DNA of 64,000 nt, taken from Flavivirga spongiicola. Its GTDB lineage: Bacteria; Bacteroidota; Bacteroidia; Flavobacteriales; Flavobacteriaceae. Positions 26,101-34,403 of the stretch are shown here, piece by piece. Within the stretch, counting starts at the first letter, position 1. The number at the start of each line of letters is the position of its first letter. The notes under the pieces were generated by a model that made no database searches, was not told the origin of the DNA, and was given only the letters and a program-made list of their open reading frames with translations. The translations under genes were made by a program, and so were the position numbers. The stretch lies in the NCBI RefSeq assembly GCF_030540825.1, contig NZ_JAUOEO010000001.1, positions 3,981,001-4,045,000 of the forward strand, in the 5' to 3' direction.

Positions 26101-26140
26101 ATACAAAACATTAATACTTGCTAAAAAAGCTGTTTTGTAT
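26101..26140 (+). terminator. Possible terminator of ettA
   Basis: ATACAAAAC (26101-26109) and GTTTTGTAT (26132-26140) are perfect 9-bp inverted copies with a 22-nt loop starting 2 bp after the ettA stop, followed by AATTTTAAAAAG. It is weaker than a canonical terminator because no clean T-run follows. Confidence 0.45.
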
Positions 26141-26152
26141 AATTTTAAAAAG

Positions 26153-26278
26153 ATACGAATTCCACAAATTTTCACTAATTAATCTGTAATAGACAGCTTT
26201 AATGATTTGTGTCCATGTTTTGTCCACTATAACATAACCACTTGGCAATGAATTAGTGTGAATTCGTGAAATTCGTGT
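26153..26278. repeat. Inverted-end intergenic element
   Basis: ATACGAATTCCACAAATTTT (from 26153, 28 bp in all) is the near-inverse of the 28-bp segment ending at 26278 (AATTAGTGTGAATTCGTGAA at its start). About 24 of 28 positions match. The ends enclose 70 bp of non-coding sequence. It looks like a small non-autonomous element or a transcription-attenuating structure. Confidence 0.55.
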
Positions 26279-26325
26279 CCAAAGTTAAATCATTAAAATA
26301 AATACAAGCTGAAAAGTAGGCGTTT

Positions 26326-26523
26326 TTATTTATTATCATACATATGCCCATCAGTAAAGTCTTTGTAAGTTTCGTCTTCTTCTTCAGGCATTTTTGTATT
26401 CATATTATTTAATCTTTCGTTTTCCTTTTTAAGTTTATAGGATTTTCTTACACCTAAAATCAGTAAAATAGAGAAAACTACAACTACAATAATTAGTATT
26501 GTAACAATATCAGATTGATTCAT
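26326..26523 (-). CDS. Small single-span membrane protein (65 aa)
   Basis: I chose ATG 26523 (MNQSDIVTILIIVVVV...), because the preceding 15 codons of the longer frame lack family-like features. One transmembrane helix (about 6-25) is followed by basic RKSYKLKKENERL and an acidic tail EEEDETYKDF. Function unknown. It points toward ettA and stands alone. Confidence 0.55.
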   Translation of the reverse strand: MNQSDIVTILIIVVVVFSILLILGVRKSYKLKKENERLNNMNTKMPEEEDETYKDFTDGHMYDNK

Positions 26524-26779
26524 TAAGAGGGGAGTTCGTAAAAAAAAAGTCAAATAGTTTAGTATCATAACTTAGTTTATAGCTTGGATTATTAGCTACT
26601 CAAATATAATATAATTAATTCACTCGGCAAATTAGTGAAAAACACAATACTATGACAGAAAAATCAGTCATTAAAAAATATTGTAACATTTCAATAATAT
26701 ATTATACTTATAATTTGAACAGTAGTCAATTAAAAAAAACATGACTTAGATTTAAATTTTAGATTAATTTAATGGTCAT

Positions 26780-26818
26780 TTCTTATTTTTATTGAACTTA
26801 TTTCAATAAAAATAAGAA
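26780..26818. promoter_or_regulatory. Perfect 17-bp hairpin upstream of the coiled-coil gene
   Basis: TTCTTATTTTTATTGAA (26780-26796) and TTCAATAAAAATAAGAA (26802-26818) pair perfectly over CTTAT. No gene ends here on the + strand and no T-run follows, so a simple terminator is unlikely. It sits 95 bp before the start of the AAA-ATPase gene run and may be an operator or leader structure. The rest of 26524-26913 shows no gene. Confidence 0.5.
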
Positions 26819-26913
26819 CCTAAAAAGTAAGCATTTGTTTGCTTTCAAAATTGGTTTTTTTTAACGACATTGCTTATTTAAATATTTGTACAACTAAAAA
26901 ATACATCACTCAT

Positions 26914-28260
26914 ATGTCTGACGATTTTGATTTATTGGAAACCAATTCTAACGAGAAAACAGAGAAAGTAGATGTCAATTGGGGAAAGGCCATAGACACT
27001 ATGAAATCTAAATTATCTCAAGAAGATGATCCAGAAGTTCGACAAAAAATATTAAATGCCACCTTAGATGATGTGGTACATATGGCTGAAAAAGACAGAA
27101 CAACGCTTTTAGATGCTATTAAAGACCTAACCGACTATCAAGACGAAGTTGGTATTATTTTCGAAAAATTTTCTGCACTTAATGCTACTGAGCAAAAGGT
27201 CATCGACGATGCTCAAAAAGCTTTAGAGCGTGCCAAAATAGAATTAGAAGATGCTGAAGCAAAACCAAATACCTGGTGGAATAATCTTTGGGGGCGTAAA
27301 AGCAAAATTAAAAAAGCTCAAGACGAACTTAAAGTTGCTGAAAAAACGCGTGCTGCTGCCGATAATAAAGCAAAAGCAATGTTCCAAGAGCGTATTGAAA
27401 GTGCCGATGTTCAAACATTATTAAGTGAACTATCTTATAAATCTCAAGCAGCTGTAAGTAGATTGAAAAATCGTGAGGTAGAGATTAAAGAAGTAGAAGA
27501 TAAATTGCAAGATGCTATCGTAGAAGCCACTAAAAACCATACAAAAGCTTTAGAAAAGAAGAAAGAAGTAGAAGCAAAATTAGAAGAGCAATATGCATTG
27601 TTAAAACAAGCACGTCAAGAACTCGAAGATATTGCAGATAAGCAATCTGCAGATTATGCGCAGGCTGTTGGTAAAGTAACAACTTTAGAACAAAAAGTGG
27701 AAGAATTAGAAGGCTTGAAAAATGCTTATACTACACTCGCGGCGAGTAAAGACAGTTTTGTACACAAACATAATTTAACTATTAAAGTTTTAACCTCATT
27801 GCGAAGTAATTTACAAACGCATCGTGCTAAATTAAAAAGTGATACCGAAGAACGCTTAAAGTACTATGATGGTTATGTAGTAGCTTTAAAAGCTAGAACA
27901 GATCAGGAATTTGCTGCCATTTTAGAACATTTGGGAGTAAAAACAGATGAGCATATCGGAGAAACGCTAGCATCTATGCATACCGCAAGTGCCAAAGCGC
28001 GTCAAGATATGATGGATAATATTCCAGTTCACGAAAAAGTGATGCAAGGTGTATATAGTAGTTATGCAGAGGCCTTACAAGAAATTCGTGCCAAAGACAA
28101 TGATATTCAAAAGAATTTTGCAGAGCGTTATGGTATCGATATGAAAGAGATTTTTGAAGATTACTATAAAGTCGATCCAAATAAAGCTTCAGAAGGCGAT
28201 GATGATGAACCAGAAGGAAAGCCAAAACCAGAAGCAGGCGATGATGATTTGTTGAGTTAA
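26914..28260 (+). CDS. Coiled-coil protein at the head of the AAA-ATPase gene run
   Basis: 448 residues from ATG 26914 (MSDDFDLLETNSNEKTEK); a non-ATG start 75 bp upstream is unlikely. After a polar lead, residues about 60-330 are nearly continuous heptad-rich helix, including long KALEKKKEVEAKLEEQY-type stretches. A small Trp-rich patch, NTWWNNLWGRKSKIKKA, sits near 118-134 and could be an amphipathic membrane contact. The C-terminus is strongly acidic (EGDDDEPEGKPKPEAGDDD). There is no signal peptide or transmembrane span, so it is probably cytoplasmic and oligomeric. I do not recognise a named family. Confidence 0.8.
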   Translation: MSDDFDLLETNSNEKTEKVDVNWGKAIDTMKSKLSQEDDPEVRQKILNATLDDVVHMAEKDRTTLLDAIKDLTDYQDEVGIIFEKFSALNATEQKVIDDAQKALERAKIELEDAEAKPNTWWNNLWGRKSKIKKAQDELKVAEKTRAAADNKAKAMFQERIESADVQTLLSELSYKSQAAVSRLKNREVEIKEVEDKLQDAIVEATKNHTKALEKKKEVEAKLEEQYALLKQARQELEDIADKQSADYAQAVGKVTTLEQKVEELEGLKNAYTTLAASKDSFVHKHNLTIKVLTSLRSNLQTHRAKLKSDTEERLKYYDGYVVALKARTDQEFAAILEHLGVKTDEHIGETLASMHTASAKARQDMMDNIPVHEKVMQGVYSSYAEALQEIRAKDNDIQKNFAERYGIDMKEIFEDYYKVDPNKASEGDDDEPEGKPKPEAGDDDLLS

Positions 28261-28264
28261 CTTT

Positions 28265-28290
28265 ATTCCTGCAGAGGCAGGAATCTCATC
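28265..28290. repeat. Palindromic intergenic repeat (single hairpin)
   Basis: ATTCCTGCAGAGGCAGGAAT (28265-28284; 8-bp arms) is followed by CTCATC. It starts 4 bp after the stop of the coiled-coil gene. Confidence 0.75.
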
Positions 28291-28326
28291 AAACTAACGA
28301 TAAAATTTAAATAATTTGGGCGTTAC

Positions 28327-28368
28327 TTTTTACTCATAAGTATAAAAAAATATACTTATGAGTAAAAA
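28327..28368. repeat. Perfect 18-bp stem, 6-nt loop
   Basis: TTTTTACTCATAAGTATA (28327-28344) and TATACTTATGAGTAAAAA (28351-28368) are exact inverted copies around AAAAAA. The T-run is on the 5' side, so it is not a normal terminator for the rightward transcript. It could be a protein-binding palindrome, or an RNA hairpin separating expression of the first gene from the next. Confidence 0.6.
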
Positions 28369-28446
28369 AACAGGCTTTTGGTAGTCGTTTTTTTGAGAAA
28401 AGAAGAAAAGCTTCGACAATGATTCAATCCTTAACGCAGAATTTTA

Positions 28447-28989
28447 ATGAAGGAATTTTTAAAGAAAATAAAACTTTTAGATACTCTAGAAACAGATTTA
28501 GATATTTCAAAGCAGGAGTTTGTTAGCAGGTTCGAGTTATCTGTAGATAAAGGATCAACAGATCTTTTTTCTGACATGTATGATGTTCTTCTAAGATCAA
28601 GTGAGAAAATGTATAAAGGAAGAGTTGGTTTAAGTGGATTTGAAATTAAAAAGAGACATCAGTTTTTTAATTCATTTGTTTTTGCAAAAGCAAAAGGATC
28701 ATATGTTCATAAAGGGAACAAATTACGAGTAATAACTGAGATTAATGGCTGGAACGATTTCATGTATTTCTTTTTTGGAATAGCTTCACTGTTTTACCTT
28801 CTTTTTTTCTCTAGTATTATACAAGGTAATGCACCATTATTGGGTGTCCTTTTTTGCGTATTCCATGCTTTATTTATGTTTTTTATACCAATTAGAATGA
28901 TGAGAGCTAGTGTTAAAAAAATTAAATACGACCTAGAAAGAGAGTTTCATTATATCGCATCCAAAAGTTTAAATAATTCTAGTAACTAA
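28447..28989 (+). CDS. Membrane protein with cytosolic N-terminal domain (180 aa)
   Basis: A soluble N-terminal part (about 1-95) starting MKEFLKKIKLLDTLETDLDI contains YKGRVGLSGFEIKKRHQFF. Two transmembrane helices follow (about 102-122 and 126-147: FMYFFFGIASLFYLLFFSSI and LLGVLFCVFHALFMFFIPI). A basic cytosolic tail SVKKIKYDLEREF ends the protein. I do not recognise the family. It is 2 bp upstream of the next gene, so the two are co-translated. Confidence 0.7.
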   Translation: MKEFLKKIKLLDTLETDLDISKQEFVSRFELSVDKGSTDLFSDMYDVLLRSSEKMYKGRVGLSGFEIKKRHQFFNSFVFAKAKGSYVHKGNKLRVITEINGWNDFMYFFFGIASLFYLLFFSSIIQGNAPLLGVLFCVFHALFMFFIPIRMMRASVKKIKYDLEREFHYIASKSLNNSSN

Positions 28990-28991
28990 AA

Positions 28992-30053
28992 ATGTCCGTA
29001 AATCACATTGTAACACCATTAGATTCAGCAGTTCTAGATTCCAAAGAACATTATGTTTTCTATCATAAAATGGTTGATTTTGCATTTAAAGAACTTATAG
29101 TTGCAGTACAACAACAAGCCCTATGCAATAATCAAGAAATCCTTTTGTTTAAACAGTATTGTGATTTATTACTATACTCTATTGAAGCCATGCGTATTAA
29201 GTATATGTATGATGATGAAGATAATATGAAAGTCGATTTAACCCATTCAGGGTTTCCAAACTATTTGGAATTTCGGTATCTGTTTAACGATTTAGAATTG
29301 CGTGATGATTATTTAGACAGGCTAACACCAGTAGTTACTTTAAAAGAAGAGTTTTTAGATACGTTAATGCGTAAAAAGGAACCTATTAAAAAAAGTAAAT
29401 TGTTTCAAGCAGCCTCTATAGTATACTATTCATCAGTTCAAAAACAATATATTTTTAATCGTTTTGTACAAGGTAAAATTTTAAGTGCCCCAGAAGAAAT
29501 AGATACAAAATATATGACAAGTTGGAGTTTTTTCGATGTATCCCACAACCGTCCATTTATTTGCTTTATGTATTTCAATTATAGTGGAACTGACGTAAAA
29601 GATTATAAAGATGACATTTACGAGGTTTTAAAAACTACTGCAGATAGAGACATGTCTTTGGATACTATGGGGTATACTATAGACAGGAAGTTGCCAAAAG
29701 TATTACCAAAACTTATAAAACGAATCGATTTAGGACCTATGCATAATGTCTTTGCAAAAGATGAAAATGATATCACACATGCCATTTTACAAGGTATCGG
29801 AAAGAAAGAAATTCCATTAGAATCGTATGCGATTTCATTAAGAATAGATGAAGTAGCGTCTGGAAGTGAGTTTAAAGACGGTGGTTTTTTTTCAAAACAG
29901 ATATTGCAAAAATGGAACGATGTGTTTAAACAAAAATATGTGTTTGCACCACATCGTATTATTCAATTATTGCATAATAAAACACCAGAACTCATGAATG
30001 ATTTAGCAAAACCGCCTGTTGAAATAAGTAGTTTGAAATACTCTAAGAAGTAA
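28992..30053 (+). CDS. Unrecognised soluble protein (353 aa)
   Basis: There is no signal peptide or membrane span. The first half is helical (FAFKELIVAVQQQALCNNQEI, then ELRDDYLDRLTPVVTLKEEF). The second half is mixed alpha/beta with WSFFDVSHNRPFICFMYFNYSG near 175-197 and the block MHNVFAKDENDITHAILQ near 251-268. I see no catalytic signature. It starts 2 bp after the membrane protein and precedes the AAA ATPase by 211 bp, which contain a repeat with inverted ends. It probably works with the ATPase. Confidence 0.7.
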   Translation: MSVNHIVTPLDSAVLDSKEHYVFYHKMVDFAFKELIVAVQQQALCNNQEILLFKQYCDLLLYSIEAMRIKYMYDDEDNMKVDLTHSGFPNYLEFRYLFNDLELRDDYLDRLTPVVTLKEEFLDTLMRKKEPIKKSKLFQAASIVYYSSVQKQYIFNRFVQGKILSAPEEIDTKYMTSWSFFDVSHNRPFICFMYFNYSGTDVKDYKDDIYEVLKTTADRDMSLDTMGYTIDRKLPKVLPKLIKRIDLGPMHNVFAKDENDITHAILQGIGKKEIPLESYAISLRIDEVASGSEFKDGGFFSKQILQKWNDVFKQKYVFAPHRIIQLLHNKTPELMNDLAKPPVEISSLKYSKK

Positions 30054-30061
30054 ACAGTGTG

Positions 30062-30252
30062 CAGTTGGCAGTATTCAGTCAATAAATAGATTTGATTTTA
30101 ATGTAGAAGATAAATTTGTAAATGATAAGGTTAAAAATAAGATATTAAAGAGAACATATAAGGTATGAGTAAATACTCAATGCCAGATACAATAAACAAA
30201 AGAGAAAATAGTAGAGCAAGCCGCAAGAGTAAAAACTGAAGACTGCCAACTG
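30062..30252. repeat. Intergenic element with 18-bp inverted ends
   Basis: CAGTTGGCAGTATTCAGT (30062-30079) and ACTGAAGACTGCCAACTG (30235-30252) are inverted copies with 17 of 18 matches. They enclose 155 bp that contain a palindrome TGAGTAAATACTCA and no credible gene. This fills nearly the whole gap before the AAA ATPase. It has the shape of a small non-autonomous element. Confidence 0.6.
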
Positions 30253-30264
30253 AAGACTTAAAAA

Positions 30265-32229
30265 ATGGAACACAACTCAACATTCCCAATAAAATTAACC
30301 GAACTTGATATGCTTCGCGATGAAGCATCTTCCTATTTAAAAAGTGTACAATGGGAGCAAGGGCAGCGTGCAAAAAATAAAAATAAAGAAGCCAAAGATG
30401 AGTCTATCCTGTTATATCTATCTCGTGCTAATAATGGTAGTAATACAGCAGAAATAACCTCAGTATCAAAAACAATTTTGGCTCTAAAAAAACGTCTGTT
30501 ACCCGACTCCATAGCAATTCCTATTTATTTAAATCAAACGTTATATGCCGTTCAGGAAGGTATTACTTTAGGTATTTGGATTAAAGATAGTTACTATGAT
30601 GCTTCAGGGTTGTCAAGTTTAAACGAAAACAAATCAGCCTTAGATACTAATGGTAAACGAGAATTTGAAAGTAAAATGCATACTGCAACTGCATTTATGC
30701 TTTTTAGTACAGCATATAAAATATTAAACGATTTAAAACCGCACGCTTCTGACGATTTAAGCGTGATGAAACAAAAATTTGCAGGTATTCCTGAAGTGTC
30801 GCTTATGACACCTTTAAAAGGGGTTTCATGCAGTTTGTTCTATTACGATAAGTATTTAGGACATCCGGAAATTATAAAGTCAGATAAAGATGTTATAGAC
30901 TTTACGGTGGTCTATTTTGAAGCATTGATAGATGAAATTCAATTACGTAAAAGTAGTTTAGAATACACCGAAACAATTGAAGATAGAACTTACAAGTTAG
31001 AAAAATCAGAATTTGCCGTTTCAGGTTGGAGTAATGTATTTCAAGGAACAGCAAAAAGTATTGAGTTCAATAAAATTAAGTTTGAGCAAATTGTAGGTAA
31101 CCGGGATGCAAAACACTTTGCGCGTCGTTTAACAGAGCGTATGCTAAGCTATGATTTTACAGCCAAAAAAAATCCATTTCAAGAATTGGGTGGATTTATG
31201 CCAGTTTTCATGGGATATGGAATTCCAGGAACAGGAAAGAGTATGCTTATTGCTGCTATAGCAACTCGACTTAAAGAGCATTGTGATACCTTAGATATTC
31301 CGTTTTTGTTTCATCCGATGCCAGATACGTTGATAAGTACATTTCAAGGAGGTTCAGCAGAAAAAATGGTAGAGTGGATGAAACCCATGCAAGACCCTTC
31401 AAAACTAATCTTTGCGCCTATTGATGATGCAGAAAACAATTTGCAGGAACGAACGGCTCAAGGCGTTTCGGCAGGAGTAAAAGAAGTGATTGGCGTATTT
31501 TTGCGCTATACAGAAGGTGCCTATGCTGTAAACTATGGAAACAGTTCGATAGGATTATTTACTAATCTACCCGAAATGCTAGATAAGGCAGTGATTTCTC
31601 GTGTACAAGGGCGATTTAAAATAGATGGAGCAAGAACAGAACATGACTTTTTAGATCAAGATCATTTATGGTGGCGTAAACTGGATGAAACCATGCCTGA
31701 TTTTGTAAACATGCAAGGCCCGGAAAACTATAGTTATTTACAAGATCAGGGCTTAGCTAAAAATATGGGAGAAATATTAAATGTTAGCAATAAGCCTACC
31801 GAAGAACGTGTACATGATATTTATAATAAAGTAGAAAAACAGTTTAAATCCAACCAGCATTTGTTTTATGCCAATCTTTATAAAGATATGCAAAAGGCCT
31901 TTCCTTTCTTTTCATCACGAGATGTGAGGAATATTCAAAGTGCTGTATCATTGCGATTAACAGATTTTGATTTAGAAGAAAATTGGTTCGAAAATCCAGA
32001 AATCTATTTTAAACAGGATTATGAAACGAAATTTAATATGCTTCAGGAATTGATGCGTGCTAATATGAAAGGATTGGATTTTTCAGAAATTCGTCGTCAG
32101 GAAGTAGTGCGTTATTTAGATAATGTAGCAACCATTGCTGATACTGATTTTAAACGAAAAGTAGATGCCAGAGTAAACCAATTAAATATAGAAAGAGAAG
32201 CAAGAAGTACTTTTGAAGATGGTAACTAA
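30265..32229 (+). CDS. AAA-family ATPase with unusual Walker B
   Basis: 654 residues. An N-terminal non-ATPase domain of about 280 residues precedes a single AAA module. Walker A is GIPGTGKS at 319-326 (Lys325). The substrate-loop region is TLISTFQGGSAEKMVEW near 352-368. The Walker B position reads KLIFAPIDDAE (380-390): the usual adjacent Asp-Glu after the hydrophobic run is replaced by Pro-Ile, with Asp387, Asp388 and Glu390 slightly later. Sensor 1 and the arginine finger are present (FTNLPEMLDKAVISRVQGRF). A C-terminal helical region of about 180 residues follows. It probably remodels a protein target, perhaps the coiled-coil or membrane proteins beside it. No homologous named system comes to mind. 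Confidence 0.82.
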   Translation: MEHNSTFPIKLTELDMLRDEASSYLKSVQWEQGQRAKNKNKEAKDESILLYLSRANNGSNTAEITSVSKTILALKKRLLPDSIAIPIYLNQTLYAVQEGITLGIWIKDSYYDASGLSSLNENKSALDTNGKREFESKMHTATAFMLFSTAYKILNDLKPHASDDLSVMKQKFAGIPEVSLMTPLKGVSCSLFYYDKYLGHPEIIKSDKDVIDFTVVYFEALIDEIQLRKSSLEYTETIEDRTYKLEKSEFAVSGWSNVFQGTAKSIEFNKIKFEQIVGNRDAKHFARRLTERMLSYDFTAKKNPFQELGGFMPVFMGYGIPGTGKSMLIAAIATRLKEHCDTLDIPFLFHPMPDTLISTFQGGSAEKMVEWMKPMQDPSKLIFAPIDDAENNLQERTAQGVSAGVKEVIGVFLRYTEGAYAVNYGNSSIGLFTNLPEMLDKAVISRVQGRFKIDGARTEHDFLDQDHLWWRKLDETMPDFVNMQGPENYSYLQDQGLAKNMGEILNVSNKPTEERVHDIYNKVEKQFKSNQHLFYANLYKDMQKAFPFFSSRDVRNIQSAVSLRLTDFDLEENWFENPEIYFKQDYETKFNMLQELMRANMKGLDFSEIRRQEVVRYLDNVATIADTDFKRKVDARVNQLNIEREARSTFEDGN

Positions 32230-32824
32230 TCGTATAAAAAACATAGTAAGCAATTTACTTTCAGATAACTATTATATACTCAAAAAACTAACTTTTGATT
32301 ATTTAATGAAAAGCGGAAAGTGGGTTACCCAAATGCGTGAAGTTTATGATCGGGGAGATGGTGCAGGGATCCTGCTTTATAATAAAGAAAAACAAACCAT
32401 TATCTTAATAAAACAGTTTAGAATGCCTACTTATATGAATGATAATGAAGATGGATTTTTAGTAGAGATTTGTGCTGGTATGCTTGATAAAGATAATCCG
32501 GAAGCCTGTATTATAAGAGAAACAGAAGAAGAAGTCGGATATAGGATAAAAGAAGTGCAAAAAGTATATGAAGGGTATTCATCACCCGGTGTGATGACCG
32601 AAAAAATGCATTTCTTTATTGGTGAATATACCGATGATATGAAAGTGAGTGAAGGAGGAGGTTTAGATAGTGAACATGAGGATATCGACGTATTGGAAAT
32701 GCCTTTTTCAGAAGCGGTTAATATGTTGCATACTGGAAAAATAGTAGATACGAGAACTATTGTGTTGTTGCAATATGCTATAATTAATAAGTTGCTAATT
32801 CCTGCGAAGGCAGGAATCTCATAA
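32213..32824 (+). CDS. nudK: NudK-type GDP-mannose/nucleoside-diphosphate-sugar Nudix hydrolase
   Basis: 203 residues from ATG 32213, overlapping the ATPase gene by 17 bp; ATG 32219 is the alternative. The Nudix box reads GMLDKDNPEACIIRETEEEVGY, in the NudK form with the spacing seen in E. coli NudK. The downstream VYEGYSSPGVMTEKMHFFIGEY and HEDIDVLEMPFSEAVNML blocks also match that group. Known members hydrolyse GDP-mannose and similar sugar nucleotides with Mg2+. The last residues IPAKAGIS and the stop codon are encoded by an inserted palindromic repeat. Confidence 0.9.
   Translation: MKMVTNRIKNIVSNLLSDNYYILKKLTFDYLMKSGKWVTQMREVYDRGDGAGILLYNKEKQTIILIKQFRMPTYMNDNEDGFLVEICAGMLDKDNPEACIIRETEEEVGYRIKEVQKVYEGYSSPGVMTEKMHFFIGEYTDDMKVSEGGGLDSEHEDIDVLEMPFSEAVNMLHTGKIVDTRTIVLLQYAIINKLLIPAKAGIS
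32798..32822. repeat. Palindromic repeat overlapping the nudK 3' end
   Basis: ATTCCTGCGAAGGCAGGAAT (32798-32817; 8-bp arms) is followed by CTCAT. It provides the final codons of nudK. It faces the copies at 32920-32976 in inverted orientation. Confidence 0.8.
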
Positions 32825-32919
32825 CTACAAAGTGGATAATAATTAAGCATTTGCGAGGTAGAATTAAGTGTAATAATTGAGTAATAGGGTGAATATTATT
32901 TAATAACAATAAAGAATAA

Positions 32920-32976
32920 GATTCCTGCCTTCGCAGGAATAAAAATGATAAGATTCCCACCTTCGTGGGAATGACA
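32920..32976. repeat. Tandem palindromic repeats
   Basis: Two hairpins, ATTCCTGCCTTCGCAGGAAT (32921-32940) and ATTCCCACCTTCGTGGGAAT (32953-32972), are followed by GACA. The element ends 5 bp before the ATG of the next gene. Confidence 0.8.
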
Positions 32977-32981
32977 AAAAC

Positions 32982-34217
32982 ATGCAAAAACTAAAAGAAG
33001 CCAATTTATATAGAAGCGAGCTTATTCCTATTAGTGGAAAACTAGTGGAACGATATAATAAATGTTTAGTAAAACTTGGGTTTACCAAAACGAAGTTAAA
33101 AACGTTTCATATAGACGGTATTGGATGGAGTCCTGAAGTAGCTGAAGAAAAAGAGAATCTTCATTACTTAAATAACGGAGAAGCAAATCCACATGGTATT
33201 ATTATTTCACCATTACAAAAAGGTAAGCCCGTGTATTTACCGTATCATACTTTTGATAGAGAAATGATGCAGCAGATATTTAAAACCTATGGAGATAAAA
33301 TCAATGATATTACCAGAGATTCAGCAATTTGTATTGATTTTGATCAAAAGATAGATGCTTTTTATGAATCTTTGGATCTGTTGAAATACAATACAATACA
33401 CATTAATTTTCACTTAATGAATAATTTGTATCATCAACAAAATGAACAACTCCAGTTAATAGAAAAATTTAAAGAAGGTCATAATTTTATAGATGAAGAG
33501 GTGCATTCAGAATTATTGAATTCGGCTAAAACTTATGGTGATTTAAGAGCTAGAGATTTAGAATTACCTGCTATAGATTTTTCAGTAAGCTCTTTTTATA
33601 CTAGAGCTTTTGGAGGTGTATATGTTTTACGTGATTTTATTACACCTATCATAGTTTTTGAAGATGAGACCTGGCATAAAGAAGCCATTAAAGACACGAG
33701 TTATGAGGTACTGATATATCATATTCATCAGCCAGAATTAATGGATAAATTACGTGATCATGTGATTATAGAATACGATCTAGAGGTTGCAGTAAAAACA
33801 GAACGTTACGAGCGTATTAAAAAGTTTGAAATGACTCAATACCTGAAAGAAACACAGCACCCCATTAAAGATATTTTAGACAATCCTATTTTGTATAAAA
33901 GTTATCTTAATAAATTAGATATAGAATCACGTAAAAAGATAATGAGTGTAGAGCGTTATTTAGAAAAACTAGAAACAAGTAATCAATATAAAATAGCCGA
34001 CATCGTAGATTTAAAGTTATTTGAAGCATTACATAGGCCACATTCCTCTTTAGAAGGCAAACACCAGGATTTAATTTGGAAATTGTTAGTAAATGTATCG
34101 CCTAAAGATGTGCTGTATTGGTATTGGTATGATAAAGAAGATTTTTATAATAGCTTTGAGTCATGGGACGATTCGCTTAAAGAATGGACTATAGCAACTA
34201 TTAGTAACAAAATTTAA
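32982..34217 (+). CDS. Unrecognised protein of the AAA-ATPase gene run (411 aa)
   Basis: Soluble and lacking a signal or membrane span. It begins MQKLKEANLYRSELIPISGKLVERYNKCL. The N-terminal part has GIGWSPEVAEEKENLHYLNNGEANPHGIII, the middle FYTRAFGGVYVLRDFITPIIVFED near 206-229, and the C-terminal part is helical, including HRPHSSLEGKHQDLIWKLL. From memory it may be what databases call DUF6638, but I cannot confirm this. No enzyme motif is visible. The start directly follows the GACA end of a repeat. Confidence 0.7.
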   Translation: MQKLKEANLYRSELIPISGKLVERYNKCLVKLGFTKTKLKTFHIDGIGWSPEVAEEKENLHYLNNGEANPHGIIISPLQKGKPVYLPYHTFDREMMQQIFKTYGDKINDITRDSAICIDFDQKIDAFYESLDLLKYNTIHINFHLMNNLYHQQNEQLQLIEKFKEGHNFIDEEVHSELLNSAKTYGDLRARDLELPAIDFSVSSFYTRAFGGVYVLRDFITPIIVFEDETWHKEAIKDTSYEVLIYHIHQPELMDKLRDHVIIEYDLEVAVKTERYERIKKFEMTQYLKETQHPIKDILDNPILYKSYLNKLDIESRKKIMSVERYLEKLETSNQYKIADIVDLKLFEALHRPHSSLEGKHQDLIWKLLVNVSPKDVLYWYWYDKEDFYNSFESWDDSLKEWTIATISNKI

Positions 34218-34247
34218 AAATTATAGACTAACTTTATAAATAACTTT

Positions 34248-34336
34248 GTCATTCTGCGCTACGACGCAGAATCCATTATTAAATGAAAGGAAATCATCAT
34301 CAATACTAATGAATCCTGAATCAAGTTCAGTATGGC
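34248..34336. repeat. Diverged paired palindromic repeat
   Basis: TGTCATTCTGCGCTACGACG (from 34248; stem ATTCTGCG/CGCAGAAT at 34251-34272) and AATCCTGAATCAAGTTCAGT (from 34312) form the two facing halves. The rest of the gap to 34403 contains a direct-repeat-like ACTTCAAGCTTCTAATTTCG run. Confidence 0.6.
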
Positions 34337-34403
34337 AAAAACAATTAACAAGTATGAGTAAGAAACTTCAAGCTTCTAATTTCGTACTTCTAACTTTGAT
34401 AAC

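Noticed and set aside
26839..26913. TTG start extending the coiled-coil protein by 25 residues
   Set aside because: The extension is A/T-rich without homology-like features, and ATG 26914 begins a typical acidic cytosolic N-terminus.
30131..30373. Minus-strand open frame of 80 codons across the start of the ATPase gene
   Set aside because: It overlaps an inverted-end element and the ATPase N-terminus, with no supporting motif.
32431..33088. Several minus-strand open frames around the nudK end
   Set aside because: They arise from read-through of palindromic repeats (peptides like IPAFAGIS and FPRRWES), a known artefact of such repeats.
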